64,000 nt of DNA from Ulota crispa (GCA_963920765.1 OY987245.1:24568727-24632726), one strand, 5' to 3'; shown: positions 1-11,876, counted from the stretch's first letter. Program-made: numbers and translations. The notes: generated by a model not told the origin, from the letters alone.

Positions 1-81
1 ATGCCTACATTTATTGTATGTAAGATAAGATGGAGTACAAAAGGGTCCCTCCATTTTTCCCAATTTACCTAATATGGTGTT
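1..81. mobile_element. Right end of a MITE (AACG-type family, 4-bp target duplication)
   Basis: The segment ends with a TTCCCAATTT-type inner terminus followed by AATATGGTGTT, the reverse complement of the left terminus at 47151 (AACACCATATT). The subterminal stretch GGAGTACAAA also occurs at the right end of the copy at 22369-22674. The left half lies outside the window, so the target duplication cannot be checked. Confidence 0.5.
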
Positions 82-670
82 ATTGTACTTTAAGATATCT
101 ATAGTTGAAGATAGGGTAATGGAAAATCATGCATTGTATCAGCTTAAATGGTTATGTGAGACCTCGTGCGTGTTCGAAGAGAGCAACACGAACTATCACA
201 GGCAGGGCTCCAAGGGAAATCGCAAGGCCATGGCATTTTCTGATTTCGAGTCATCAGCACAGAAATCATGTACACAGCAACCAAATTCATCAATATCGTT
301 CTAAAAAACTGTGCTCAAAAGTAATTGCAGTGGTGTTCTATCGAAATCTACAATATTTACATTGGAGACAGATCCCTAAACCAGCTTTTTTCTTTACAAC
401 ATATGACGCAGTCGCTAAACAATCACTGCTTGGGAGTGACTGCATCCTTCACAGTCTGAACTACATTGCCTAAGTGCGTTTCCTGGAAAGAAATTGAAAA
501 AGCTCAAGTACACTCCATCCCCTAGAATGACACCTCCTAAGGCAGATATAGGGGCTCCTGCCAAATGTGTTCACAATGTGACATGTAAAAGTAACCAATC
601 AGATTTGTCCACAACAAGGGAGATCCTTAGGATATTCACAGGGAATGCGTAGACATAAAGTGTACTGGGC
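82..670. other. Intergenic, no gene recognised
   Basis: Two overlapping short ORFs (74-304 and 129-473) read through this stretch. Neither has a recognisable domain, a plausible splice context or a biased composition, so I treat the stretch as non-coding. Confidence 0.4.
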
Positions 671-749
671 TTAACCCCTAAATGTCCACGATACCAAAAT
701 GTGGTGTTTTTAATATTGGAGTTTGGCACCGTGGGCATTTCGGGGTTAA
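671..749. mobile_element. 79-bp TTAA-flanked miniature element
   Basis: The left end reads TTAACCCCTAAATGTCCACG and the right end is its near-perfect inverse, closing with CGGGGTTAA. TTAA at both borders fits a TTAA target-site duplication with CCCC-starting inverted repeats. It is the smallest member of a family that also occurs at 9165, 11916, 21229, 28273, 37428 and 58583. TTAA specificity is known for piggyBac and Kolobok transposases. Which of these moved the element is not visible here. Confidence 0.6.
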
Positions 750-3700
750 TATTCTTGAACCAGTTCAAAAGACCATTCATTTGAAAGAAATGTGGAGGAG
801 AAATCAAAACAATAAGATTGTTGGGAAGAGCAATATATGAGATGGTTGAAAAATCAAGTTGCTAGGAGAGAATGGAGGGATCCCTAAAATGAATATTGCT
901 AAATTTTGCATAACAATGTAATCAAAGTTCATTGTCTTTTTGGTGTAATGGGAGCAGTGTCTTGGTTGGAAGTATCTCCAGTGCTGCTGGGAGATTTTGA
1001 GCTTCTTCAGCAAAAATCCTACATTTCTCATTTTCAGCCAATTTTTTCAATGCATGCATCGGATGTTACCTATATACTTGTATTGTAATTAGAACATTTT
1101 CAGAATTTAGTCAATTTTTAGCCGATTGATTTGGATTTCAATCTATTATTTTTTCACATTTTATTTGGCTAATTTCTATTGTTTTTTTGGCTCTTCTTGC
1201 ACATAGCTCTAGCGTCATGCCCTACACACACCATACTTGGATGAAACAGGTTTTGGGCTTTTTAAAATATTCTTATGGTACGCAATCTTAGTGTGTCAAG
1301 CAATGGCCCTTCAAGACACCATTCACTCTAGGTTTAGTGAGCTTTAACCTATTTTTCCTTTGGTGAACGGCCAAATGAATACTTCTTAGACATGTTTGGT
1401 GAGCGAGAACTCAGTTCTTTTTCTTGGCAATTTTTGCCTAAATCTTATCTCAAATGGTCATTAGCTCCCATTACACTAAAAAAAATTAAGTGAAAAAGTG
1501 GATGACATTGCCATATCTCTTCTTGAGCAAAAAATCAATTTGCCAAATTCTTTTATTAAAAGTAGCTAATATATTGCTAAACCTACCTAGCTCATCAATG
1601 ACAGTCATAAATATTTCTTGTAAAATGTCAGATGTTCCTAAAGCTGACCTGAATTAGAGCCTGATCGGAATTAGAACCTCTGACCTTAGATCTAAATCAA
1701 AGTAAAGTGTCGAGTAGAAAAGGAAAAGATGGAGGAGTGTAGGTGATTGAGAGGAGCTCAAGTGCAGCACATAAAACAATTGTGGACTATACCGACACTG
1801 CAGACGATTAACGTTTAATTTTGACATAGGGCCTGGGACCTTTCTGCCTATTCTACACGAAACCCAAAGGGACATGTGGCGAGTGCTGAAGCTTGCTCGT
1901 GCATGCTGGCCAGATGTCACCACGCTGTAGGTTAAGAAGGTGAGCTTGTGATTGCACACATGGCCTACCTCGCAACGGGCCCACTGGCTGGTTCATGGGG
2001 CTGCACAAAGTCATATGGAAAGTTCCATACCGAAGACAATATTGAATTGAAAGGTATGGAGGGCAATCTAAAGTCAATGTTGAGGGCCATGCCTGTTATC
2101 TAATCCAAAGCCCTAGTTCTTGGGATGGTCCGCCATTTGTACGAGAAGATGAAGGGGCGGTTTTCCCACACCGTATCTCAAAGCAGCAAACCCCATTTGA
2201 AGGCCAAATTTCCAACTTTAAAAAAATGTAGAAGAAACAATAATAAAAAATCTTTGTGTATGAGACTAGGAGCTCCACATTGTGACGACCAAAGTGCCAA
2301 GTCTAATTTCTAAGTAGCATACCAAAGGTCAAGCTGAGACATCGTTCAAGAAGAAGAAAGGTTTCATTATTGATATACCACTTTATACTTATCATAATTC
2401 AAATCTTGCTTTCATGTTTGGACCTTTTTAGTCCATGCATGGATGTTTTCATAAATTCTTTAAGGTTGGAAATTTTAACTATGTATTCAAATTGAACATC
2501 TTATAATTTGTTATGTGATTTTGGCACCACGTATATAATTACACTAGATGTATTTGATATTGGAATTATAAATTTCCAAGTTTTTTATTCCATAACAGCT
2601 TTTTGTTTATTTGAATCTTGTGCTCTACTACCATGCAAGAGAGTTAAGATTTGTTTGCAAATATAACAACAAGAGAGCATAAACAAAACTAGAAAAGCTT
2701 TTCAGAAAATAGAATGTCTTCAATCTCCGTCCTTGTGTAATAAATCTTGACACCCTAAATGATAGGATTAACACAATTGGATGAAATTCATTGCAAATGA
2801 AACATTTGACAAAGGCTTCACTTTAGGCAGGTTGCAGAAGAGGAACAAATTGAGATTTGGTGAAAATGGGTCCTTATAGAATTGGTCCCCACAAACATGT
2901 ATGTGCAGTAAATCAAGTTGTTTGGACCTCATGGCCATTGCATGCAAAATGAAGAGTCCTTAGAGCATTGCTATTTATGCATGGCTAAAAGAATTGAGGC
3001 TTCGTAAAGTTGTATACATATTGTTCCTTGAAAGTGACGATTTTCTTAACTCATGAACATGAATAAGATGTTGACACTTTAACATGTGTACTCTTAACTA
3101 TTAAAATTAATATTCTTAAAAACACATAATAACAAAAAATAAAAAAGGATAAGTTACACCTACATTAAGAAATTAACCTTTTCTATTTACATTGTATTGT
3201 TGAAAATGATGATAATATCATTTAATTATAGTAGGTAGAAAAAAAAATCATAGAACTTTGTCGAAATTCAACTGTGTCAAACTCTTATCTCCCTATATAG
3301 TCTTTGAGGAAATTTGATGAAATGCATGACATTTAAACCTTTTGACTAGGAACTAGTTCAAAACATCAATTGTTTTAACAACCTTAGTGAATCCTACTAT
3401 TGATATAGGCTCAACCATGCCTACATTCTTTTCTTCTTTAGAGACATTCCTTTCTTCTTTAGCAACATTATTTTTTCAAAAACATACATTTTTGTTATCT
3501 TGTCACTTGTTGCTTCATGTGGATTGTTGAAATCAAATTTAAATTTACAATTGAGACATTTACAAGCACTCATGATAGGCAACGTGTTTGAAATCTCACA
3601 TAATATAATTGGAAGCACTTTTAATAACTAAAAAATATCTTCAATTTCTTCTTAATGCCCAAAATTTTGTGCTTCATTTCAATTTGATCATATAAAATGC

Positions 3701-4200
3701 TTATATACTTTTAACTATTTCTAGTCTTTGTAAGTTTAACTCATACCTTCCAAGCCTTTTCAACCATATTCACCAATTCATAAAAATTAATCTCATGATT
3801 TCTAGTAATTGCATGTAAGGCAATCAACTTGATATTTTCCCAAAAATTTGCAATATTGATTTGAAAGATACTATAATTCCACATTCATGTATTGAAATTG
3901 GCTTGTAGAATTTGGAGGTAAAAAGTTTAGATGAGTTATGCTTAATCTTGATGCCATAATGCTTGGAAATTTGATGATTCAAAAGAATATATTCATCAAT
4001 AAAAGCACATCTTCTTTACCAATAACAAACCCTCTTCTCTCAAAATCAATTATAAATTGTTCAAAAAAAATTGTAGTCATTCATGATTTTCTATTCATTA
4101 CAAAGGAGCAATGTCAATTTGGACCTTTTTTGTCAATTAGGTCACATTGATTTAGACACTTGTCTGTTAATTTGAACATATTTGTGTCAAATTTTTGTCA
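750..4200. other. Repeat-rich AT-rich intergenic DNA
   Basis: No ORF longer than about 100 codons shows a recognisable domain. Around 1650-2300 the sequence is less AT-rich and may be old transposon coding sequence, but I recognise no motif. From about 3900 to 4256 runs of GTCAATTTGGAC-like subterminal repeats lead into the CACTA-type terminus at 4256. Confidence 0.4.
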
Positions 4201-4256
4201 ATTTGGACATTTTAGTCAATTTGGACTTGTCACTGCTGACAGTTTTTCTTGTAGTG
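4201..4256. mobile_element. Right terminus of a CACTA-type element
   Basis: The segment ends in TTTTTCTTGTAGTG, the inverse of the canonical CACTACAAGAAAAA terminus of plant CACTA (En/Spm) transposons. It is preceded by repeated GTCAATTTGGAC motifs, which look like the subterminal repeats typical of this superfamily. I found no matching left end, so element length and orientation are unknown. Confidence 0.5.
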
Positions 4257-5212
4257 ATTGGATGCCTACATGATGCCAAAGTGTTGCTAATTTACATGAT
4301 TCCTCTCTCTGAAAGCTCTTAACTTCCCTTACTTATTTCATCACAAGAAGAAAAGAACCAAACTACCACTAGCATTTGTTGTAAGTGCCACAATTATCAC
4401 AATGATATGTTCTTCTCTTTATTCTTTCCAAGTAACCTCCTTGTGGCCAGAGTATAATTAGGCTCCAATATCTAGAACAATTTGTTTTTATCCATATTGA
4501 ACACATTGGAAAGAGGGGAATTTTATATGATTGCCTTGATCTTTGATTTACTTTGTATTCTCTAATGGTATATTCTTTGAAGCATTTTTGCATGTTAGTC
4601 TTCATGGCATGTGTATGCTTTAATCTTGTTCATTGTTTTAAATATGTTCACCTATCCATGTGGAAATTAAACTTTTCTTTTCAATGTCTTGGTCTCATCT
4701 CATAAAACTTTTTTGCGCCAACAATGATCAACTCATATAACAAGGCAGCTCTATATTCTTGTATCATAGTGAACCATGAAAATGTAGCATCTTCTACTTT
4801 AGAGCACCAAGGTTTTCTCACACACTGTGAACTATAATCTTCTATATGATTTTTGGAAAAAAAACATCCTTCAACAACTTGTAGATGGTCATTTCAAAAG
4901 AAGATTTTTCAAAGTTGTGTTTGCCCATGCAATTGGTGTTCAAATAGTGCCACTCTTCCTTTATCTTGCTCTTGAACTTGAGACTTTTTTTCCAATTAGT
5001 TTTTTCAACTTTTGATCATTCAAATATTGAAATAAGGAAAGCATGTTTAGATGGAGTCTTGTAGCAAAACTTGGGTGACCATGAAAAATTATCCATTTTT
5101 GGACACATAGGATTTCATGTCATTTTCTCATCCTTTTCCAAATGTGGTTGTTTCCTTTTGTTCTAGTTAAGGTGTAGTGATTTTGGATCAACTAGCTTTT
5201 CTCCTCCAATTG
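4257..5212. other. Degenerate repeat, possible retroelement debris
   Basis: A minus-strand frame at 4369-4605 ends in a CxxC-containing segment (CDNCGTYNKC) that loosely recalls a gag zinc knuckle, but the CX2CX4HX4C pattern is not present. The surrounding frames are broken. I call this unclassified debris. Confidence 0.25.
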
Positions 5213-6042
5213 CACTACAAGAATTGCCTTTATCACAACCCCTAATCAATAGTAGGGGTAGTCACACCTTCACTCCATTCTCAATCTTCAAAGAATGTGG
5301 TCAAGACGCACTCTTCTTGATTTGCAAAGGTCCCATTTTTTGAAGATTGAGAATTTGTTTTCTTCACTTCTAGAGGAGAAGAATTGGCACAAAGAATATT
5401 TAGCACATTAAGTTTTTACTCATGAGTGCCTCTTTTTTACCTTGCTCTTCTTACTTTCACCCTCCTTGTAATTGGAGACCTTGGTTGAGTGTGTGAATGC
5501 AACTTGTTTTTTTACCGCATCACCATTTTTTAGGTAAACTCATTCTCCATTCTTCACCATCCACAAAGGGGAATCACACCTTCTTCATGGAGAAGTACTC
5601 CGGTATCACACCTCCTTCAAGAATGAAACTTTCGTGAAGAATAAGAAGTGGTGGAGTGAAAATAGGAGCCAATGGAAGCACTTCTCCATGGAAGAAGGTG
5701 CGACACCTTTTGTGGGTGTTGAAGAATGAAGAATGATTGAAGTAGGAAAAGCTGAAGTGAAAGTAAGAGAAGTAACTTCTAAAAATAAAAAACTTTATTC
5801 TAAAAATGAAAAAGCAATAAACCAACTAAAATGAAAACAAGACAAAAATGGATAAAAAATTATTCTATGACGATTTCTCCACTCCATTCTTCACCTTCAA
5901 AGGTGAAAAGAAGAACTTCTCAATCTTCATAGAATGAGACCTCAACGGATCCCAGACGGGCTGCCAACAACTCCATTCTCTAAAGATTGAGAATGGGGTG
6001 GAGAACGTGTGACTACCCTGACACTACTATTTCTTGTCCTCA
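5213..6042. mobile_element. Possible degenerate CACTA-like element
   Basis: The left end CACTACAAGAATTGCC is followed by a block ending GGGGTAGTCACACC. Near 6010 there is an inverse-like block (GTGTGACTACCC) followed by TTTCTTG, where the final TAGTG would have decayed. Internal pieces such as CCATTCTCAATCTTC also recur in inverse. Both the right boundary and the target duplication are uncertain. Confidence 0.3.
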
Positions 6043-6993
6043 ACTCCTTCCACTTTGCAAAAGTTTGCTTTTTGGATTTAATAGGACTACCCGTCCTAGG
6101 CTCCTGCACATACATTGATGTGGGACCAAGGCAGAAATGCTCAGATCTTCTTCCAAACAAGGATATTAGTAATAATTTGTCACCTATTTTTGTTTTATTG
6201 TTCAATTGTAGCCTCCTCCAAGGTCTAGGACTAAAGCAAGGTCTTTGAGTCCAAATGTGAATTCAAAATTCTCAAATGCAATAGGGGGCTTCAAACATCA
6301 AGTGTTTTAGGTGACTCATTTTGCAATTTATCTTGGTGGATTCACTAGTGAAGAGCAAGGTGACTCACCTTGGGAATTCACTCCTAACGTGATTCACGTT
6401 AGGAGTGAACTTTAGAAAATCACTTTTGTATGACTCATCTTCACGGGTGTCTCAGATGCTCAAACCTGGACTTGAGCACAAAACCCTAATTGCAAACTCA
6501 TGAGTGTGTCAGACTTTGAGCTTGCAAATGAATGAAAATAATTCACTAGTGAACGGAGACCCTATGAGGTGAGAAACCCATAGACCAGATTTTATGTTTG
6601 AAGCCCCTGATCTCTTGATAGTAAACATCTAAACTTTCACATTTTTTGCCGGATGAAAAAAACAGTGCTTTTCCACCCTGGCCCCACTTTGACGTATCTG
6701 CAATAATATGAGCCAATGAGCAGTAAACCGAGCTGGTCCATACTCCAAACCCTAAAGCGAAACTTCACAAAACGGACAAGTAGGGTTTAAAATGCTGACG
6801 AATTCTAACAGAATTCGTTCGTCCACTGCTTTCCCTTCCCTACTGATATTCTTCAATAACGAGTGGACAACTCAGCATCCATTCGCCAGCAATTTAAACC
6901 CTGCGGGCAAGCTGCCGCAGGACTTCCCTCTTTGTCCATTTCGGCGGTTGGTAGAGCATTGGCTCCGGGAGACTGGCTTTGTCCGCTGCGACT
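6043..6993. other. Upstream region of the LEA gene
   Basis: No gene is recognised. From about 6640 onward the base composition becomes GC-richer as the sequence approaches the LEA gene, which is expected for its promoter and 5' leader. I could not identify a TATA box with confidence. Confidence 0.4.
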
Positions 6994-7001
6994 GCCACGT
7001 C
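6994..7001. promoter_or_regulatory. ABRE / G-box-like motif upstream of the LEA gene
   Basis: GCCACGTC, read on the minus strand as GACGTGGC, contains the ACGTGGC core bound by ABF/ABI5-type bZIP factors in abscisic-acid-responsive promoters. It lies about 300 bp upstream of the LEA start codon. ABA control would suit a LEA gene, but one match is only suggestive. Confidence 0.35.
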
Positions 7002-7296
7002 CCCCAAAACGCCGCGATTATTTACGGAAGCCACCCACTTAGACACTTCCTGCATGGCGAGGGCGCCAAGTGTCTTCATCAGCAATCCTTCTAGTTCGCC
7101 ACCTGTCCCACCTAGTCGCTAACTCGCTACATAGAAACAGCAGCGACATGCTCAGTACTTCATCACTTTGACTTCCATTTTTCGATTTTCGCATTGAACT
7201 TGTAGAATTTTGCAACGGTATTATTCGCGTCGTTCTCTTGTCTCTTTTGCTTCTATCGAGATTCAGTAGATTCATTTCAGCCCTTCAGTTTCAGCC

Positions 7297-8280
7297 ATGG
7301 CTTCATATAACAACCAGGATGCCGCCGCCAGGCAGGCTGAGGAAACAAAAGAAGCCACTAAGGTAACCAGCCACTGCCATACGTCTTCAGCTCTGAGCTG
7401 CCTGCAGCATTTTCTTTCCTTAATAGTTTTCTTCGGCTGTATGCGTAATTAGTAACTACAATACCACTTGCTCGATAGTTCCATTTCTGGGATTTGAAAA
7501 TATCGAACAGGGTAGCGCGCTGCTGAGTGGATGCATGTGGTGAATTCGTAATTCAAATTATTGTAGGTGGCTTGTGTGTGTGTTGGTCATTCGAGCTTGT
7601 TATCAAGCTGCGGGAACGTAATTGTAGGGTCTACAAGGAGTTAAGACTGTATCTGTTAAAGCCGGGTGGAATTAGTTACCACATTTGCATGTTTTGATTC
7701 ATATGTCTTGGTATTACAGGATGCTGCAGAATCCACGCAGAACAAAGCATTTGATGCAGCAAGAGGAGCCCAGGACAAGGCCAACCAAGCCGGGAACGTC
7801 GCGAGCGATAAGTGGGAACAGACAAAACAGGGTGCTTCCGACAGCGCTGGCCAGGCCAAGGGAGGTGCAGACAGTTACTTGCAACAAGCGGGCACCGCCC
7901 TAAACAACGCTGTGACGAATGTGAAGGACACCGTCGGCCAGGTGACCGATCCGTCGAAGCAGAGCGTTGGTGGCTCGGCTCATGCGAAGGCGAACTACGT
8001 CGAGAACGTGGCCGACGACAAGTTGGGGCAGACGAAACAGGGTACGTCCGACGCAGCTGGCACCGCACAAGACAAGGCCAACGAGGCTGCTGGAGTGGCG
8101 GGCGATAAGGCCAACCAGGCTAGCGCAGGGGCAGGGGAAAAGTGGGAGCAGACGAAAGCAGTGTCGTCGGACGCGGCGCAGGTGGTGACCGATCAAGCCA
8201 GTGGCGTGGCGCAGCAGACGCGCGACGCGATGAACAATGCGTACGCGTCGCTGAAGTCGGACGTGGCCCCGAAGCAGTAG
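7297..8280 (+). CDS. Group 3 (LEA_4-type) late embryogenesis abundant protein
   Basis: Two exons, 7297-7362 and 7720-8280, joined by a phase-0 GT-AG intron, give a 208-aa protein. The start is the ATG opening MASYNNQDAAARQAEETKEA, which is in frame with exon 2. The protein is very hydrophilic and rich in Ala, Lys, Gln, Asp and Gly, with no Cys. It carries repeated 11-mer-like units such as AQDKANEAAGVAGDKANQ and two KWEQTK motifs, as in group 3 LEA proteins. No signal peptide or membrane segment is seen. Such proteins are disordered in water, fold into amphipathic helices on drying and protect membranes and enzymes during desiccation. They are usually cytosolic or organellar. An ABRE-like motif lies upstream. 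Coding sequence is much GC-richer than its surroundings. I am confident of the family, less so of the exact biological role. Confidence 0.85.
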
Positions 8281-9070
8281 GGAGGGATTTAGGTGAGTAC
8301 TGTTAAGGATCTTGTTTCAGGTTGGCAAGCTGTAGAGAAATTTTTTACGGTTCATCGAGGGAGCGAACACCACGACCATTTGTGAATAGTGGTGCGTATG
8401 TACATTATTACCCTAGCATTGAGCCCGTGGTTAATGATGATTGCACGACGATTGAAAGGATGAATTTTTTACATTCTGCACAATTTCAGCAGGATGTGAA
8501 ATGGCCATTTCGAACTTTATGTTGATGGTGTATCGTGATCGCGTTGCTTTCGAGTTATGTGGAATGGATGATTGTTGAGTCTGTTAAACTAACTGATATG
8601 TAGTTGGTATCAGTGTTTTTTTTCGGGCAATTTAAGGCTCAACTACCTCAAAAAGGAAAAGGTGAGCTTCAAGCCTATGGGAAAAAAAAGGGAGAAAAAA
8701 ATTCAAAAAATGCCAGATTGCAATAATGAAAATCGCATTGCAACCTAAACCTTCATAAAATTATCAAATTGAAAATTGATGGCACCATTTTAAAATTTTA
8801 AAATTGTTTGAGGTGCTGCCTAATCCAAATCCATGCAACAATCAAATATTGCCAATGGCTACTTGGGTATTTTTTAAAAAAAATCAATGAATACTTTTAG
8901 CTCACAAAAAAATCCCATCATGCTTCAAAAATCCATGCATAGGGGCAACCTTCAACTCCAACCAAAATAGGATGGAGCTTGCAAGTTACAAGTCATTTTC
9001 AAAAAATGCCATAAGAAAATTTAAAAAAAAACCCTAGTTGGTATGACAAGGTAGTGAACTATTAAATTTT
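8281..9070. other. LEA 3' region and AT-rich spacer
   Basis: The 3' untranslated region probably lies in the first few hundred bases, but no clear AATAAA signal is seen there. From about 8620 the sequence is low-complexity, with A-runs and no ORF worth reporting. Confidence 0.4.
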
Positions 9071-10256
9071 AGGGAAAATTTTATGAATACCCTTGAAGTT
9101 TGCCATGTTTGTATAGGTACCCTTGGTATTTTAGAAATTGCACAAATGTCCTAGGACCATAACTTAACCCCTAAATGCCCAAGGGTTTTTTTCTTGTTTT
9201 TAGAAGGTAGTTTTGAAGTTTTTGAATTGTCCTTGTAAGATCATTATTAAACATCAAAACAAAATTGTAATTGTTGAATCTTGAACTTCAAGATATTTGT
9301 GATTGAATGATGATGAGTATGGAATTTTTTGCTTTTTTTGGAGCTGCCCGAAACTTCTAATGTAAATTGGTGACTTTTGGATACAAAATTGGGAAGCAAC
9401 CACTTAGGATGTTTTAGTGTTTATTGTTGTTACTTCAAAACCAATGGCCCCTCTTCCAAATCCATGACCACAATTTCACAAATGATCTGCAATGCAATTG
9501 TAAAAACGCAACCTTCTAATACAAAGAAAAATTTCAGCTTCAATTATTGACCAAAATCATTATGAATGAAATGATTTTCAATGGTGAATAGATTCTAATT
9601 AGTATAACAAAGACATTCCAAGTGAAATTAGTCCAAAGCACTTTTAGATTTTGTTAGATTTCAAAATTTCATAAAAAAGGCCCTTATTGCCCAAGGGAGT
9701 GCCCAAGAGAAATCTTCACCTATTGCTCAACTTGATGCTCGTCTTTTCAATGTGGCAACTTCTCATAGGCTCTATGACACTATTCATGACACTATTCACA
9801 ACACTATTCATGATAGAAAATGTATGCTTGTAGTTAACCTTCCACCAAAAACAAATGGAATAAGATGTGGAGGAAGTTGAATTTGAACGATGAAACTAAC
9901 TTCAGCACGCAACTTTTCCAAAAAAAAAAACTACAAAAAAATAAAATCTATGCCTTCAATAAGGTTTCAAAGTTTTTTGAAAATTTTTGGACACCAGATT
10001 TTAGTGCCTTGGGCATTTAGGGGTTAAAGACGTTTGTTTGTTTGATTGTGAATGCCACTTCTTTCACCCTTGTATGCTTGCTGCTACTTTTTTGTTCTAT
10101 TGCACTCCTTGCTTTAACATTGGTCATGAAGGAAGTAGCGTGCATAACAAAATGAATGCCTAAAAATTATGGTCCAAATGTATTTGTGCAGTTTCTGAAA
10201 AACCAGGGATATCTACATAAATATGAAACTGTACGGTTATCCATAAAGTTTTCCCT
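9071..10256. mobile_element. Palindromic MITE (AGGGAAAATTT family), interrupted by a TTAA element
   Basis: The left part opens AGGGAAAATTTTATGAATAC and the right part closes with the inverse, ending AAGTTTTCCCT. Both flanks match the arms of the intact family member at 18370-18680, including the GAAGTTTGC and TTTCTGAAAAA-type blocks. The middle, 9165-10027, is an unrelated TTAA element, so the host MITE was hit later. I see no convincing target duplication at the outer borders. Confidence 0.6.
9165..10027. mobile_element. 863-bp TTAA element nested in a palindromic MITE
   Basis: The termini are TTAACCCCTAAATGCCCAAG at the left and the matching inverse CTTGGGCATTTAGGGGTTAA at the right, about 20 bp of inverted repeat. 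The borders are TTAA on both sides. No ORF with transposase features is present, so it is non-autonomous. Its removal, leaving one TTAA, rejoins the two halves of the host MITE at 9071-10256. Confidence 0.75.
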
Positions 10257-10450
10257 ATATTAGTGGGTGTTAAACCTGGCATATTTAAAGGTTTGGGGAT
10301 AACTCTGTCCAGATTTTTTGTAAAGTTACGAGGTGGTGGTTGAACCAAATTCTCCAAAGTTATCACCCTTTCAAAGCTTCACAAACTACTTGGTAAAAAT
10401 TTGAGTAAGTCTTCATAACTTATGTATGGGATAATGTCACAAAGATTGAT
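10257..10450. other. Short spacer
   Basis: Unremarkable AT-rich DNA between the MITE and the first minisatellite. No feature is seen. Confidence 0.3.
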
Positions 10451-10797
10451 GTGTGATTCTAAAAAGGGAGGGTGTGATACTAAAGAGGGAGGTGTGATAC
10501 TAAAGAGGGAGGGTGTGATACTAAAGAGGGAGGGTGTGATACTAAAGAGGGAGGGTGTGATACTAAAGAGGGAGGGTGTGATACTAAAGAGGGAGGGTGT
10601 GATACTAAAGAGGGAGGGTGTGATACTAAAGAGGGAGGGTGTGATACTAAAAAGGGAGGGTGTGATACTAAAGAGGGAGGGTGTGATACTAAAGAGGGAG
10701 GGTGTGACATTAAAGAGGGAGGGTGTGACATTAAAGAGGGAGGGTGTGACATTAAAGAGGGAGAGTGTGATATTAAAGAGGTTAGGGTGTGATATTA
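10451..10797. repeat. 21-bp minisatellite, about 16 copies
   Basis: The unit is close to AAAGAGGGAGGGTGTGATACT, purine-rich on this strand. Because 21 is a multiple of three, the array is open in several frames and yields repeated seven-residue peptides (GVILKRE on the plus strand). I read those as by-products, not as a protein. The last units change GATACT to GACATT, the same variant that dominates the facing array at 10846-11017. Confidence 0.9.
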
Positions 10798-10845
10798 CAT
10801 AGGTAATTTAGATTTTAGTAGTATGATTGGTAATAACACTAACAT

Positions 10846-11017
10846 CTTTAATGTCACACCCTCCCTCTTTAATGTCACACCCTCTCTCTTTAGTATCACA
10901 GCCTTCCTCTTTAATGTCACACCCTCCCTCTTTAATATCACACCCTCCCTCTTTAATGTCACACCCTCCCTCTTTAATATCGCACCCTCCCTCTTTAGTA
11001 TCACAGTCTCCGTCTAG
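10846..11017. repeat. Inverted 21-bp minisatellite, about 8 copies
   Basis: The unit TTTAATGTCACACCCTCCCTC is the reverse complement of the unit in 10451-10797. The two arrays therefore face each other across a 48-bp spacer and could form a long imperfect hairpin. Confidence 0.9.
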
Positions 11018-11435
11018 AAGAGAGCTACAAGATCACTTGATAACTTTTGTAAAATGAGAACATAACTAATTTAAGTTTTCAACCACCTTTAGAGGTGGGT
11101 GATGAAGTTATCATGTTTTATAATTTCAAAAAGTGGTTAAGTTGTGGGATGGACCCAGCCAAACTTGTCCAATGGAAAATAGCCAGGTTTGACACCCACT
11201 ATTGTAATATGTTGCAAATCTATAAAATTGGGTTACTACGTCAGAGTGGAATAGTTGAGAATTATCGAGTGTTTACCGAATGTAGCTTGTGTCTAGCTCC
11301 TTTGAACGTGAGAATGATGACTTCTTCAAAGTGTTAGTAACGATTAATTTCAGAAACTTATTGAAAGCAATCGTTTGTATATGATAATTCAAAATGCGAA
11401 GTGTGAGGAATGTAATCACCAATTGATCAACTTAA
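11018..11435. other. Spacer without recognised gene
   Basis: An 80-codon frame at 11095-11337 has no recognisable domain and no supporting splice or start context. Confidence 0.35.
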
Positions 11436-11876
11436 GAGCATCTCCACTAGTTCATTGAAATATGCCCAGACACCTCAGTTGTTAGCTTTTTCTCGTCCCG
11501 GATCTTCACCGGTGGCTTGTCTTGTTCAAATATTAGAGTGGCCGTGCCAAAGGAGGGTCCGGGGATGGTGACTTCCCGGGGCATTTGTCTTTCATAGTGA
11601 GCTTGTTTCTTGGGTTATTTTAAGCTCCGAGAGTCACTGTCCCACTCCTTGACTTTTTATTGGATTTGCTAGGATTTGTTGTTTGGGAGGCTGGGACCCA
11701 TGTGGTACGTGGTAGATACAGCCCTTGCAACCACAAAAACTGCAATGTCCCCTACTGTGTCTAACCCTTGTCTGCTCTAGTGGAGATTGCAGCACATGAA
11801 CACGCTAAATTGTCTCTGAGAACCCACTCAAACTGCTTCAACGAGCCTATGAACAATCGGACCGGTGGAGATGCCC
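11436..11876. mobile_element. PIF/Harbinger-like (Tourist-type) MITE
   Basis: The left end GAGCATCTCCACTAG and the right end CCGGTGGAGATGCCC are inverted repeats of the GAGCATCTCCA type common in plant Tourist/Harbinger MITEs. TAA is present on both sides (11433-11435 and 11877-11879), fitting the 3-bp TWA target of this superfamily. No transposase frame is present. Confidence 0.65.

Noticed and set aside
1470-1490. CACTAAAAAAAATTAAG as the left end of a CACTA element reaching 4256
   Set aside because: Subterminal motifs and flanking triplets do not match the right end at 4256.
4369-4605. Minus frame ending CDNCGTYNKC as a gag zinc knuckle
   Set aside because: Spacing does not fit CX2CX4HX4C and no neighbouring retroelement motifs were found.
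7676-8196. Several 70-130-aa ORFs in other frames of the LEA exon
   Set aside because: Shadow frames of a GC-rich repetitive coding exon.
10422-10802. 126-aa plus-strand ORF made of GVILKRE repeats
   Set aside because: It is the translation of a 21-bp minisatellite that is open in several frames on both strands; the inverted array gives the mirror ORFs. No flanking coding sequence.
10458-11010. CRISPR-like array (regular short repeats)
   Set aside because: There are no unique spacers; repeats are contiguous, and the genome is eukaryotic.
10480-11057. Minus and plus ORFs with repeated PSLMSHP or PSLVSHP peptides
   Set aside because: By-products of the same minisatellites read on the other strand.
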